Positions 43,889 to 53,433 are shown, counted from the first letter of the stretch. The stretch: DNA of 64,000 nucleotides from Flavobacteriales bacterium UBA1494 (GCA_905182175.1 CAJJAT010000015.1:124001-188000), one strand, 5' to 3'. Notes: generated from the letters alone by a model not told the origin. Translations and numbers: made by a program.

Positions 43889-45424
43889 TTACTGTTTCGC
43901 TGCCTCCAATTTGTTTTTTAATTCTCCTATTCTCCTTTCTTTTTCAGGTTGCCTCCTCATTTGAGAGCTCTTAGTGAAATACTTATGACCTCCTAAAAAC
44001 CCAATGTTCATTTCAACCCATTGCAGTGGATTGTCTTCTAATTTTCCAAATTCAACCAGTTCCTGTCTGAGTGTTTCTGCAATCGCATAAAAGTCATTTC
44101 TGCCCAAATAATCCAAATCAGAATCGCACATTATTTGCTCTAAATGATTTTGAGGATTTTGTGGCATTTTAGTCGCTTCAATCAGTCGAATCACTTGGTC
44201 AATTTGCTCTTCTGTATATCCAAAATTTGGCAACATTTCTTTTGCTAAATTAGCTCCAATAGGTTCATTACTTTCGTAGGAGTCAATAAACCCTGCATCG
44301 TGATAAAGCGCAGCAGTTTTGAGCAAGTACAGGTCTTCTCCTTTTACCCCTTCCCAAATTGCTAATCGCTCCACTGCTTCACAAACATCCTTCGTATGAT
44401 GAATACCGTGATAATGGAGCCCTTGAGGTAAATCACCGGCCAACCTTTTAATAATATATTTTTCAGCATTTTTATAATTGATGTTACTGTATAACTTCAA
44501 ATTTACGTAGTGCCAGAAAGCATCATTCGGAGTTATTTCATCATCATTTTCAGATAGTTCAGTCTTAACTCCGTGCACAAAATACATATCTATTTCACCC
44601 TTATCCTTCGCTTTAATCTTTCCTCTGTATTCTGTAGTAAAAAACTCCGAAACGGCTTCGTATGTAGTTTCCGATATATTAACCTTTCCTATTTCGCCAC
44701 TAGACTCTATCCGCGAAGCCACATTTACGGTGTCTCCCCAAATATCATATGCGAACCTTTTAATACCTACAACTCCTGCTATAAGAGCACCTGAATGCAA
44801 TCCAATTCTTAAATCCCAAGCTTTTTCCCCTAACGCTTCTTTTTGAAGCTTCATTTCCTTCATCGCTCGCTGAATATCTAAAGCAGCTAGTGTTGTATCT
44901 ATAGCATTGCTTTTATTTCGAATTGGAACTCCACCTGCTGCCATGTAGGCATCGCCGATTGTCTTTATTTTTTCAACATTATACTTCTCTACGATTTCAT
45001 CGAATTTTATGAAATAACTGTCGAGTTGTGCTACAAGGTCCTCGGGTTTGTAATCCTCTGCCAACTTTGTAAATCCTTTAAAGTCTGCAAACATTACCGT
45101 GGAGGACCTGTATTTTCGAGCCTTAGCCTTTCCCTTATTTTTCAACTCATCAGCCATTTCTCGAGGAAGAATATTTAGTAGAAGCTTTTCTGTTTTCGCT
45201 TTTTCTTGCTCCAGCATCCGCTTTTGCTTTTCTACCTGCTCTTTTTGCTTTATAATTTGAATTGTGCGCAACTTTACTTGAGACTCAAGTAAATCTTTTT
45301 GTTTCTGAATACGAATAATTCTACTCCTATATAATGCATACAGCGCAATTACTGCTGATAAGAGCACAATAATGTCCACCCAAATGGAAGAAAAAATAAA
45401 TCCTACAAATACTGTCCCTATCAT
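43889..45424 (-). CDS. Predicted adenylate cyclase fused to an HD-domain phosphohydrolase
   Basis: A 511-residue membrane protein. One or two N-terminal helices (residues about 5-33) lead into a long coiled coil (about 35-95, ending EKLLLNILPREMADEL). A class III cyclase domain follows at about 105-290: metal ligands Asp114 (MFADFKGFTKL) and Asp158 (KTIGDAYMAAGG), base-selecting Lys154 and Asp227 (YDIWGDTVNVASRIES) as in adenylate cyclases, and transition-state Asn234 and Arg238. An HD domain occupies about 305-480 with HYHGIHHTKDV, LYHDAGFI (His375-Asp376) and a later CDSDLDYLG. Related Bacteroidota cyclases carry a large sensor before the coiled coil; this one starts almost at the membrane helix. 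Its ATG overlaps the stop of the upstream decayed gene. Nucleotide choice is inferred, not tested. Confidence 0.88.
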   Translation of the reverse strand: MIGTVFVGFIFSSIWVDIIVLLSAVIALYALYRSRIIRIQKQKDLLESQVKLRTIQIIKQKEQVEKQKRMLEQEKAKTEKLLLNILPREMADELKNKGKAKARKYRSSTVMFADFKGFTKLAEDYKPEDLVAQLDSYFIKFDEIVEKYNVEKIKTIGDAYMAAGGVPIRNKSNAIDTTLAALDIQRAMKEMKLQKEALGEKAWDLRIGLHSGALIAGVVGIKRFAYDIWGDTVNVASRIESSGEIGKVNISETTYEAVSEFFTTEYRGKIKAKDKGEIDMYFVHGVKTELSENDDEITPNDAFWHYVNLKLYSNINYKNAEKYIIKRLAGDLPQGLHYHGIHHTKDVCEAVERLAIWEGVKGEDLYLLKTAALYHDAGFIDSYESNEPIGANLAKEMLPNFGYTEEQIDQVIRLIEATKMPQNPQNHLEQIMCDSDLDYLGRNDFYAIAETLRQELVEFGKLEDNPLQWVEMNIGFLGGHKYFTKSSQMRRQPEKERRIGELKNKLEAAKQ

Positions 45425-46805
45425 TCGTTTTTTATAAGTTTAACTGCCGTTATTCCACTTGATGCATCATCTTCATTATCAAAATGTTGTTTTTTACAAT
45501 CAACCACCGGATTTAATTCGCCATAGTAGTTCATTATTAGTCATCTGATTTCAACCCTTGCGAGATTAAAAATGCAATTTCATTGTTGGTTCTTCCTTTC
45601 GATAGTTTCTGATTATACTCTAACGTACCTCGTTTATCTGTATACGAATGAATCTCGACCTTAACAGGCTGTACAGTAGCTGTTTTCAGCAAAGCTGTTT
45701 AGCCTAGTTTTTGAACCGGTGTTTCGTTTCACAGTATCGAACTTATAGTATAACGGAGACTCATCTAACTCAATTTTTTTCTTGTCAAAATATATAACTT
45801 TTGATAACCAATTTCATACTCTATAAAAATAATGTGCTCATTAACAATAAGATTTTTAAATTTAGATCTTCCGCCATCATTTTTGATTGTTTTATCTAAA
45901 ATATTTTTTGGAGATACGAAGAATAATTCATTTTCATCTTTACCGCAGCTAGGATGATCTGTATTATATGAATCACTATTGAATGGTAACTCTTTTAATT
46001 CTATCCACTTACCCTCTTTGTATTCTCCTTCGCAGAGCTTCATCCTGTTTATAAAGTCTTTCTCTCTTGAATCATCATTAATTCTCATAATAATGCACTT
46101 TGACTGATCTTCGCTAACCGTCATGGGTTCATCGCAGTAATCACTATTTAATTTCCATTTCGCCTCCAAAAACAATGCATCGTTCTTTAAAATTACCATC
46201 GTATCTTATTCGTAAACATTCATGTATGCAAAACAATTCCAAGAAAAAGATTCAGGTGAGTTGTAATTTTTTTCCCTGTTTGAAGTAATGTAGTATTTGT
46301 CATGAAAAGCAATCAGGCCATATTCAGCTTTTGCGGAATTTAATCCTTCTCCCACCACTACAATACCTTTTTTAGCCGATTTTTTCAACAAGCTTGCCTC
46401 ATACATATTCTTTATCAGTAAATTAGCTAAAACTCTATTCTGTAATTTTGTTGCAAAATTTTCAAACTGATTTTTTGTGGCGGCCAATTTTCCATTTGCT
46501 CGAGGAGTTTGACCAACGTTTAAATGATCCTCTGCTGTAGCATAAATAGAATTAACTAGTGGTGTGTAAAACGTTTCAGCTTGATTGTATCTGTTGATTT
46601 TCCAGTAGGAGTTAGCAATGTACTTTCCGCGTACATGTGCATTCGCATATTCTGCATAAAGTTTCCTAAATAGCTCTATCGCTCCGTTGTACTCGCTTAC
46701 TTCATACTTTTTTTTGGACCGTTCTATTCTTTTATCATTTTGGCGAGCAAACGCACCTAGACTTAAAAGAATCGTTATAAGAAGTATAGAACTATTTTTT
46801 AACAA
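45421..46805 (-). pseudogene. Decayed TPR/PD40/OmpA protein (PorE-like architecture)
   Basis: Ordered fragments match an OmpA-family protein with TPR and PD40 repeats, the architecture of T9SS component PorE and its paralogues. They include a signal peptide (SSILLITILLSLGAFARQ), TPRs (YEVSEYNGAIELFRKLYAEY), a GLNSAKAEYGLIAFHD PD40 start, a second frame from 46199 with PD40-like segments (YNTDHPSCGKDENELFFVSP), an OmpA start DESPLYYKFDT, then in another frame KVEIHSYTDKRGTLEYNQKL and GRTNNEIAFLISQGL. A final YGELNPVVDCKKQHFDN ends ILIKNE-like before TGA. Intact members are far longer, so internal deletions occurred besides stops and frameshifts. The final stop overlaps the cyclase start (ATGA), a relic of an operon. 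Confidence 0.82.
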
Positions 46806-46837
46806 TTGAGGTGTGCTTTTAAATATTATCTAATCTA

Positions 46838-47520
46838 TTAAAAATAACGTGGAGAAGTGATGCCTGATTTAAAAAGTTTTAAATCAAAATCAATAAATAT
46901 TTCATGTGACCCTCCGTTCTCTCTGATTTTGGAATTTTTATCAAGAGATAAAGTTGAGTCCCAACGGTGGTAGACCCCTTCTAATTGCATGAACAGTGGT
47001 AATACCTTTTTTTGAAAACTATATTTGTCTTAAAAACGCTTATCAGAAACAAATACACCACCCTGTCATATAAATGCCTATTAGGCAATAACATACCCGC
47101 CAACTTCTAATTTATAGGCAGGTGCGGTTTCTTCTATTATAACATTCCCTCTATTAAATAAGGCGTTATAATTTGTTGTCACGCCACTAACAGCAATATT
47201 AAGTCCTGTATTTATAGCACTAGTTCTAAGTCCAAGCGCCTGCGCTTGGAAAGTTTAACCCAATTTTATCAATAAACCCTATTGGTAGAAGTAGCAGTAT
47301 TACTTAATCCAATAGCCTTAAAAATAGTTGGTTTGGCACCATAACCCAAAGTCATTATTACCCTACCGTTAGATTCTGATAATACGGCGTTTACTACGTG
47401 AAAAGAAAAACCATACACCCCTGCAGCATTAGCGTTAGCAGAGGTTTTTTGCCCCTTTAGCCGCTCTGGATTCCGCACAACAAACTAATAATTTATACTC
47501 TGCTGCATGAGTTGATACTT
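46838..47520 (-). pseudogene. Remnants of surface or outer-membrane protein genes
   Basis: Several short frames look like leftovers of exported proteins. One at 47478-47269 carries NANAAGVYGFSFHVVNAVLS and GRVIMTLGYG. The next frame reads GLRTSAINTGLNIAVSGVTT and NYNALFNRGNVIIEETAPAY then KLEVGG, the pattern of tail-fibre/S74-type surface proteins in Bacteroidota. A third, ending at 46838, reads LEGVYHRWDSTLSLDKNSKI and closes SGITSPRYF, with the terminal Phe typical of outer-membrane barrels. They may come from two different genes. Confidence in decay is fair; confidence in identity is low. Confidence 0.5.
47231..47250. repeat. GC-rich inverted repeat inside the decayed zone
   Basis: tccaagcgc and gcgcttgga are perfect 9-bp complements around ct. 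It stands out in AT-rich surroundings and interrupts the remnant frames. It has no T-run and no matching second copy in view, so it is neither a clear terminator nor a clear insertion end. Confidence 0.6.
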
Positions 47521-47705
47521 TAGTTGATAAAAGTGAGAGAGGAACACATGCACTGTAAGCGATTGTAAACGACGAGATTCATCGATTTAACACCATATTA
47601 AATTGTTAAAAATACTTCAATAAGCTCTGATTTACGCGCTACAAAACTCCTGTTCCGTTATTGCGTTTATGAAAAAAATTGATTAAAAAATTTTAAAAAT
47701 TGAAG

Positions 47706-49526
47706 TTAAGCAAAAGCCTGTAAAACTGTCAATTTTTTGTAAATCCCGCCTTGCTCTATCAATTGTAAATGATTGCCTCGCTCCGCAATTTTCCCGTCTT
47801 CTATCACCACAATTTCATCTGCATTCTGAATGGTAGAGAGTCTGTGAGCAATTACAATAGAAGTTCTGTTTTGCATTAATCTAAATAGAGCCTCCTGGAC
47901 TAATTTTTCAGATTCGGTGTCAAGCGCTGATGTTGCTTCATCTAAAATCATAATTGGGGGGTTTTTAAGAACTGCTCGTGCTATGCTGATTCGCTGTTTC
48001 TGTCCACCCGAAAGCTTCCCTCCCCCGTCGCCAATGTTAGTTTGGTATCCATCTGCTAGTTGTTCAATAAACTCGTGAGCATTTGCAATTTTCGCAGCTT
48101 CAACAACGGCTTCCACAGTGGGGTTTTCGAATCCTAACGAAATGTTGTTAAAAACAGTATCATTAAATAAAATTGACTGTTGAGATACAATTCCCATTAA
48201 CCCTCGTAAATCTTTAATCTTAACATTTCGAATGTCCTCTCCATCAATCGTAATCGCTCCTTCTTTTGCATCATAGAATCGAGGCAATAAATCTACCATA
48301 GTAGATTTACCTCCTCCTGACTGTCCAACCAAAGCAATTGTTTTGCCTTTAGGAATGCTCAAATTAATGTTTGTCAGCACCTCTTTATCTTCATATGCAA
48401 AGCTCAAATTCTCAAACTTTAATTCGCTGTTAAAATTCTTTTTAGAATGAGCATTCTTTTTATCCTCAATTCTAACGTCCGCTTGAAGTATAGCGTCTAT
48501 TCTTTCTGTTGAGGCTGCCCCTTTCTGTATGTTGTAGTATGCAGTTGAGAGTGATTTTGCCGGATTTAACAGCTGTGAAAAAATGATAATGTAACCCACG
48601 AAATCTCCACCGCTAAAATCAACATCTGGATCAATTACCATATTTCCTCCAAACCAAACTAAGGCTATCATCACCAATGATCCTAAAAACTCACTCATTG
48701 GCGATGCCAAGTCTCTTTTTAAATACATTCGTCGCATTATATTTCGGTAGCTATTGTTTAACGATGAAAACTTTTTATCTAGCTCACCTTCGGCGTTAAA
48801 CGCTTTAATTATTCTTAAACCAGTTAGTGTTTCTTCCACATTGGAAAGTAACTCTCCCATTTTTTCTTGTAATTTTCCTGATGTTCTTTTTAGACTTTTG
48901 CCAACCTTGCCTATAAGAATGCCACTAATAGGAAGTAGTACTAATGAAAACAATGTCAATTCCGCGTTCATTCCAATCATTGCGAGTAGAAAAAGAATGA
49001 TAGATATCGGATCCCTAAAAAGCATTTCCAACGAATTCATTATCGACCATTCTACTTCCTGAACATCGCCAGTTATTCTACTGATAATGTCACCTTTCTT
49101 TTCTTCTGAATAGAAAGCAAGGGGGAGAATTAGAATTTTAGAATAAATAGTACTCCGAATATCTTTCACAACTCCACTCCGAATATTTGCCATATAGATT
49201 CTAGACAAATAGCCGAATAAATTCTTTAAGAAAAACAATGAGACCACAGTAACACAGACAAATAAAAGTGCCCCTTTTTTACCTTGCTCTTCAATAAAAG
49301 GAGTCATCAAGTAACTAAACATTTCTTTTAAGTAATCGATTGACAGCTCAAATGTTGGTTTAATCAACACCAGATTAACCTCTCCGAACAGTAAATCTAG
49401 AAAAGGTATAAAAACAACCAAAGAAACAAGGTTGAGTATAATTGCAATTAAGTTAAATCCAACACTCAAAAAAGCATCGAATTTGTAAGGTTTTATGTAC
49501 CTTAATATTTTAATTAAACTCTTCAT
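47706..49526 (-). CDS. ABC exporter, permease fused to ATPase (MsbA-like)
   Basis: A 606-residue half-transporter. Residues 1 to about 320 form the six-helix exporter domain (LYFIRGDIISRITGDVQEVEW-like: EEKKGDIISRITGDVQEVEW). The ATPase domain follows with Walker A ALVGQSGGGKSTMVDLLPRF, Q-loop MGIVSQQSILFND, signature KLSGGQKQRISIARAVL, Walker B PPIMILDEATSALD and H-loop VIAHRLSTIQNADEI. It is probably a homodimer that exports lipid, lipid A core or a glycolipid (MsbA-like), but substrate is uncertain. It follows the glycosyltransferase gene by nine bases, which hints at a glycolipid. Confidence 0.93.
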   Translation of the reverse strand: MKSLIKILRYIKPYKFDAFLSVGFNLIAIILNLVSLVVFIPFLDLLFGEVNLVLIKPTFELSIDYLKEMFSYLMTPFIEEQGKKGALLFVCVTVVSLFFLKNLFGYLSRIYMANIRSGVVKDIRSTIYSKILILPLAFYSEEKKGDIISRITGDVQEVEWSIMNSLEMLFRDPISIILFLLAMIGMNAELTLFSLVLLPISGILIGKVGKSLKRTSGKLQEKMGELLSNVEETLTGLRIIKAFNAEGELDKKFSSLNNSYRNIMRRMYLKRDLASPMSEFLGSLVMIALVWFGGNMVIDPDVDFSGGDFVGYIIIFSQLLNPAKSLSTAYYNIQKGAASTERIDAILQADVRIEDKKNAHSKKNFNSELKFENLSFAYEDKEVLTNINLSIPKGKTIALVGQSGGGKSTMVDLLPRFYDAKEGAITIDGEDIRNVKIKDLRGLMGIVSQQSILFNDTVFNNISLGFENPTVEAVVEAAKIANAHEFIEQLADGYQTNIGDGGGKLSGGQKQRISIARAVLKNPPIMILDEATSALDTESEKLVQEALFRLMQNRTSIVIAHRLSTIQNADEIVVIEDGKIAERGNHLQLIEQGGIYKKLTVLQAFA

Positions 49527-49535
49527 AGCGTGACT

Positions 49536-50486
49536 TTATACATCTAAAACTTTCCAATTTTTGAAGGGGAAATAGTGCCTTCCTCCGTTCAAGTTTCTTT
49601 CTAAAAAAGAAATTAATCTATACTTTAACTTCTCGTGCTTAAACTTCTTTCTATCAGGGACTTTATTCGTGGTGTAGTTCAATTGTTTACCCCAATTAAA
49701 ATCTTTCATTTTACTCAGCATTACCTTTGGATGTGTCCCTTCAAATTTAGGTAAACCTTTCAATGGTCCATAGTCAAAATCCGCCGATTGATCCCTGTAA
49801 ATAGCCTCAACCTTAGCGGCTGATTTATACGCCGAATCCATTGCTTTTTTCTTTTTCTGCAAGAACAACGGAGGCCTAACCCAACCATAATGATAAACAT
49901 ATGCGTCTACTGTTGCAACATTAACAGGGTATGTATTCTCTATTTTTCGATAACTAAGTCCATCAAAGTTCTCAATTTTCCTGAACGACTGTGCATCTCC
50001 AAAAGAGTGAATTTGCGGCAAGTTACGGACAATCCGAACCTCATTCTGATACCAACCGTGATCGTTGATATAGTGGTTATAATCCGCAAAAAAATGTTTG
50101 TAATGAAAGAGCAATCCATCTACTTTGTTATTCTCTAATAAATCCTCGCAGCGTTTCTCAATTATCGGCAAATATTTTTCATGAATTACTTCATCTGCCT
50201 GAATGTAAAACAACCACTCTCCCGAACAATGTTCCTTAGCAATGTCCGTTTGATGAGCGTATTCCATTCCTTGAGGGTATTTATCTACATCCCACTTTGT
50301 ATGAATAATCTTCAACTTGGAAGAATCAATACTCTCTAAAATCTCTAAGGTGCCGTCATCCTCATCACCTTTTCCCAGAACAAAGATAAATTCTTGACAG
50401 ATAGGTAAAATCGATAAAATTGACTCTTTTATGGGGTAGTATAATTTAGAAGTATTCCTTCCAAAACTAAATCCGCTAATTTTCAT
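49536..50486 (-). CDS. Glycosyltransferase family 2-like protein
   Basis: A 316-residue GT-A-like protein. The start GFSFGRNTSKLYYPIKESIL is followed by FIFVLGKGDEDDGTLEILES and the metal-site region GEWLFYIQADEVIHEKYLPI, where QADE fills the DXD position. The rest is rich in aromatics (HYKHFFADYNHYINDHGWYQ, VYHYGWVRPPLFLQKKKKAM). Such proteins usually transfer sugars to lipid or protein acceptors; the substrate is unknown. It lies nine bases before the ABC exporter gene in the same direction, so the two probably make and move one product. It is divergent from rbfA. Confidence 0.85.
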   Translation of the reverse strand: MKISGFSFGRNTSKLYYPIKESILSILPICQEFIFVLGKGDEDDGTLEILESIDSSKLKIIHTKWDVDKYPQGMEYAHQTDIAKEHCSGEWLFYIQADEVIHEKYLPIIEKRCEDLLENNKVDGLLFHYKHFFADYNHYINDHGWYQNEVRIVRNLPQIHSFGDAQSFRKIENFDGLSYRKIENTYPVNVATVDAYVYHYGWVRPPLFLQKKKKAMDSAYKSAAKVEAIYRDQSADFDYGPLKGLPKFEGTHPKVMLSKMKDFNWGKQLNYTTNKVPDRKKFKHEKLKYRLISFLERNLNGGRHYFPFKNWKVLDV

Positions 50487-50563
50487 GTGAGCAAAGAATT
50501 TATGCGAAATTAGTCAAATTAAGAAGTAACGAAGAAGCTTGCTTATGTAGTGCTTTGAATTAT

Positions 50564-50571
50564 TAACTTTG
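50564..50571 (+). promoter_or_regulatory. -7 promoter element of rbfA
   Basis: TAACTTTG matches TAnnTTTG and ends eight bases before the rbfA ATG. A TTG at 50539-50541 lies 22 bases upstream and may be the -33 element. Confidence 0.55.
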
Positions 50572-50579
50572 TAAGCTAT

Positions 50580-50915
50580 ATGGAAAGCATTAGACAACAA
50601 AAAGTTTCTAGATTACTGCAACGAGAAATCGGCGAAATTTTTACCAAGAGACAAGTAACCTTATCTATTAACCTGATGATTTCAGTAACTCAAGTCAGGG
50701 TAAGTCCAGACTTAGGAATCGCAAAGAGCTATTTAAGCTTATTCCCATCAGACAAACGTGAAGAAGTAATTGCGGAGATTCGAAAACACTCCAAAGAAAT
50801 TCGATATATTCTAGGGAAGAAAGTTGGCAAACAATTGCGGCATATTCCTGACTTGCAATTTTACCTAGACGACTCTTTCGATTACGCTGAAGAAATTGAT
50901 TTGCTTTTAAAGTAG
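50580..50915 (+). CDS. rbfA: 30S ribosome-binding factor A
   Basis: RbfA helps mature the 16S rRNA 5' end and the small subunit. The 111-residue KH-like protein shows SIRQQKVSRLLQREIGEIFT at the start, ISVTQVRVSPDLGIAKSYLS in the middle and LRHIPDLQFYLDDSFDYAEE at the end, all family signatures. The length is typical. Four bases separate it from the downstream permease gene, and the short leader places the ATG close to the promoter. Confidence 0.95.
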   Translation: MESIRQQKVSRLLQREIGEIFTKRQVTLSINLMISVTQVRVSPDLGIAKSYLSLFPSDKREEVIAEIRKHSKEIRYILGKKVGKQLRHIPDLQFYLDDSFDYAEEIDLLLK

Positions 50916-50919
50916 TCGT

Positions 50920-52119
50920 GTGAATCTGCCGTTTTACATAGCAAAGCGATACTTGGTGGCTAAGAAATCACAAAATGCTATCAACATTATTTCTTGGATT
51001 TCTGTTTTCAGCGTTGCTATTGGGACATTTGCGTTGGTTGTTGTTTTATCGGCATTTAATGGCCTAGAAAAATTAGTAGAGTCGCTTTTCGAATCTTTTG
51101 ATGCAGATGTCAGAATTGAATTAAAAAAAGGGAAAACATTTGACGCCAATACAGTTAACTATTTAGAGTTAAACAAGGTAAAAGGAGTTGAAAACTACAC
51201 AAGGGTCTTAAAAGAAGTTTGTGGGGTGCGCTATAAAGGGCAGCAAACCATTGTTCAAATCAAAGGAGTTGACGAAAGCTATCTTGAAATGAGCAACATT
51301 GGGAACACTATTGTGGAAGGCAGAAAGCTACTGAGTAAGGACAATATAAATTATGCGATTGTTGGTTATGGCATTGGATTACAATTGGGATTAACGGTAG
51401 AAACCGGAATAGAAAACATAACTATATACGCACCAAAACGCGGTAAAATTTCTAGCCTAAACACCATGAATTCGTTTTACAGAAAACAGATTTCGCCTGC
51501 AGCTATCTTCTACTTAAGTCCGGAATACGATAATAAGTACATTATCACTCCTCTTAAATTCGCACAAGATTTATTAAAGTATGATGACAAAATAAGCTCT
51601 ATCGAAATTACTGCAGATGAGAAGGTAGATCTTGAAGACCTCTCTCAACGGCTAAGCACCTTTTTTGGAAATGATTTCTTAATCAAATCAAGATTAGAGT
51701 TTAATCAGCTACTCTACAAAACGAACCAAACGGAGAAATGGGTAACCTTTCTCATTTTGGTTTTCATTTTAATGATTGCTGCGTTCAATATTTTGAGCTC
51801 TTTGAGTATGCTTATCATAGACAAGAGAAAAGACATTACTACCCTAACCCACCTTGGTGCGACAAAAAAGCTCATTCGACAAATCTTTTTTTTAGAAGGT
51901 ATCTTAATCAATTTAACTGGAGCTCTTTCCGGAATGATTTTCGGTGTAATAATTTGTTTGTTACAAGAACATGTTGGTTTAATAACCCTAGAAAATGGAA
52001 TTGTAGATTATTACCCCGTCAGTTTAAACCCTTTAGAATTAATTTACATTTTAATCACCGTACTTATAATAGGACTTTTAACTTCTTGGTATCCGGTAAG
52101 AAACTTAACGAAAGCATAA
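50920..52119 (+). CDS. ABC transporter permease of the LolE/FtsX (MacB) family
   Basis: A 399-residue inner-membrane protein with the LolC/E layout. One N-terminal helix with AKRYLVAKKSQNAINIISWI and SVAIGTFALVVVLSAFNGLE is followed by a large periplasmic domain, then three C-terminal helices (VTFLILVFILMIAAFNILSS; LTHLGATKKLIRQIFFLEGI; LIYILITVLIIGLLTSWYPV). In the LolCDE complex such proteins release lipoproteins for transport to the outer membrane. No ATPase partner is nearby, so the partner subunit is encoded elsewhere. The start codon is GTG, four bases after rbfA. The rbfA-lolE-type order recurs in Bacteroidota. Confidence 0.88.
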   Translation: MNLPFYIAKRYLVAKKSQNAINIISWISVFSVAIGTFALVVVLSAFNGLEKLVESLFESFDADVRIELKKGKTFDANTVNYLELNKVKGVENYTRVLKEVCGVRYKGQQTIVQIKGVDESYLEMSNIGNTIVEGRKLLSKDNINYAIVGYGIGLQLGLTVETGIENITIYAPKRGKISSLNTMNSFYRKQISPAAIFYLSPEYDNKYIITPLKFAQDLLKYDDKISSIEITADEKVDLEDLSQRLSTFFGNDFLIKSRLEFNQLLYKTNQTEKWVTFLILVFILMIAAFNILSSLSMLIIDKRKDITTLTHLGATKKLIRQIFFLEGILINLTGALSGMIFGVIICLLQEHVGLITLENGIVDYYPVSLNPLELIYILITVLIIGLLTSWYPVRNLTKA

Positions 52120-52390
52120 TTAGTTTGACGGTTGACAATAGTACAATTTTTCTTCAAGACTCTAACTCGAAACTGTCCGTTCTCTTTCACACCTTTTTAG
52201 TTAATATGTGAAATTCAATTGCCACCACCGTTAGTGCATTGATTACCTGTAAACAAGTATTCTGAAATAAACAAAGGAATGAGAGTGACTCCAAGTAAGG
52301 ATTACTCGATTTTAACTAAGAGGCGAACCTCAACAATACAACTAAGCATACTAGTATTGGATTCAAAACATTCTTAATCCGAAATTCTGA

Positions 52391-53389
52391 TTATACCAAA
52401 GCCATTTCTTCTCCAGTATACTTCAACTTAATTTCTTCGAAAACCTCTTTGATCACTTCATATGAATCCTGGGTTACCAATTTCATTCTGTGCTCCTTGA
52501 AGTTTGAAATACCTTTAAAATAGTTGGTATAGTGTCTGCGCATTTCATTAATACCAACGCGCTCACCTTTCCACTTCACAGACATTTCTAAGTGACGTTC
52601 TGCCGCACGCAATCTTTCAGCAATGGTTGGAGGGGCTAAGTGATTGCCTGTAGCAAAAAAGTGCTTTATTTCTCTAAAAATCCAAGGGTATCCAATACTC
52701 GCCCTACCAATCATTACCCCATCAACACCATAATCATTGCGCTTTTGTAGGGCTATTTCGGGTGAAGTTATGTCCCCATTTCCGAAAACAGGTATCACCA
52801 TTCTTGGATTTTCTTTTACCGCACGAATTAAAGACCAATCTGCCTGGCCTTTATACATCTGCTGCCTAGTTCTACCGTGTATAGAAATCGCTTGAATGCC
52901 TACATCTTGCAAGCGCTCTGCTACTTCTACAATGTATTTTGTGTCTTCGTCCCAACCCAACCTCGTTTTAACAGTCACCGGCAAGTTAGTAGATTTCACA
53001 ATTTCGGAAGTCATTTTTACCATTTTAGGAATATCCTGCAGAATTCCAGCGCCAGCTCCTTTACATGCTACCTTTTTTACCGGGCAACCGTAATTGATGT
53101 CAATAATATCCGGATTTGCTTTTTCCGTCAATTCCGTAGCTTTTTTCATGGACTCAATGTCATTTCCAAAAATTTGAATGCCCACCGGTCGTTCATATTC
53201 GAAAATATCCAATTTTTGAACACTTTTTACAGCGTCCCTTATCAAGCCTTCTGACGAAATAAACTCGGTATACATTAAATCTGCCCCTAACTCTTTGCAC
53301 AATGCACGAAAAGGAGGGTCACTAACATCCTCCATAGGGGCGAGTAGTAAAGGGAATTCCCCAAGGTCGATATTTCCTATCTTTGCCAC
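52391..53389 (-). CDS. dusB: tRNA-dihydrouridine synthase (DusB type)
   Basis: This FMN enzyme reduces uridine to dihydrouridine in tRNA D-loops with NADPH. The 332 residues begin with FMN-binding LLLAPMEDVSDPPFRALCKE. The catalytic Cys is in DINYGCPVKKVACKGAGAGI, followed by PVTVKTRLGWDEDT, ISIHGRTRQQMYKGQADW and the phosphate loop VPVFGNGDITSPE and VDGVMIGRASIG. A small helical tRNA-binding domain ends the protein. The start codon appears to be GTG, preceded by a perfect -7 element. Length and motifs are normal for DusB. Confidence 0.95.
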   Translation of the reverse strand: MAKIGNIDLGEFPLLLAPMEDVSDPPFRALCKELGADLMYTEFISSEGLIRDAVKSVQKLDIFEYERPVGIQIFGNDIESMKKATELTEKANPDIIDINYGCPVKKVACKGAGAGILQDIPKMVKMTSEIVKSTNLPVTVKTRLGWDEDTKYIVEVAERLQDVGIQAISIHGRTRQQMYKGQADWSLIRAVKENPRMVIPVFGNGDITSPEIALQKRNDYGVDGVMIGRASIGYPWIFREIKHFFATGNHLAPPTIAERLRAAERHLEMSVKWKGERVGINEMRRHYTNYFKGISNFKEHRMKLVTQDSYEVIKEVFEEIKLKYTGEEMALV

Positions 53390-53405
53390 TTATCTAATTT
53401 TTTTA

Positions 53406-53413
53406 CAAAGCTA
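53406..53413 (-). promoter_or_regulatory. -7 promoter element of dusB
   Basis: On the minus strand TAGCTTTG matches TAnnTTTG and ends 16 bases before the GTG start of dusB. Confidence 0.5.
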
Positions 53414-53433
53414 CCCAATAATCTATTTCTATT

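Noticed and set aside
47231-47250. GC-rich palindrome as an insertion-sequence end
   Set aside because: No transposase, no second matching end and no target duplication are seen nearby.
51738-52211. A 157-codon plus-strand frame in the last part of the LolE-type gene
   Set aside because: It is a shifted reading of a conserved membrane-protein gene; its product is Asn/Phe/Arg-rich and looks like a shadow.
52877-53254. A 125-codon plus-strand frame inside dusB
   Set aside because: It lies wholly antisense to a gene with all DusB motifs and its translation is Cys/Phe/Asn-rich with no domain.
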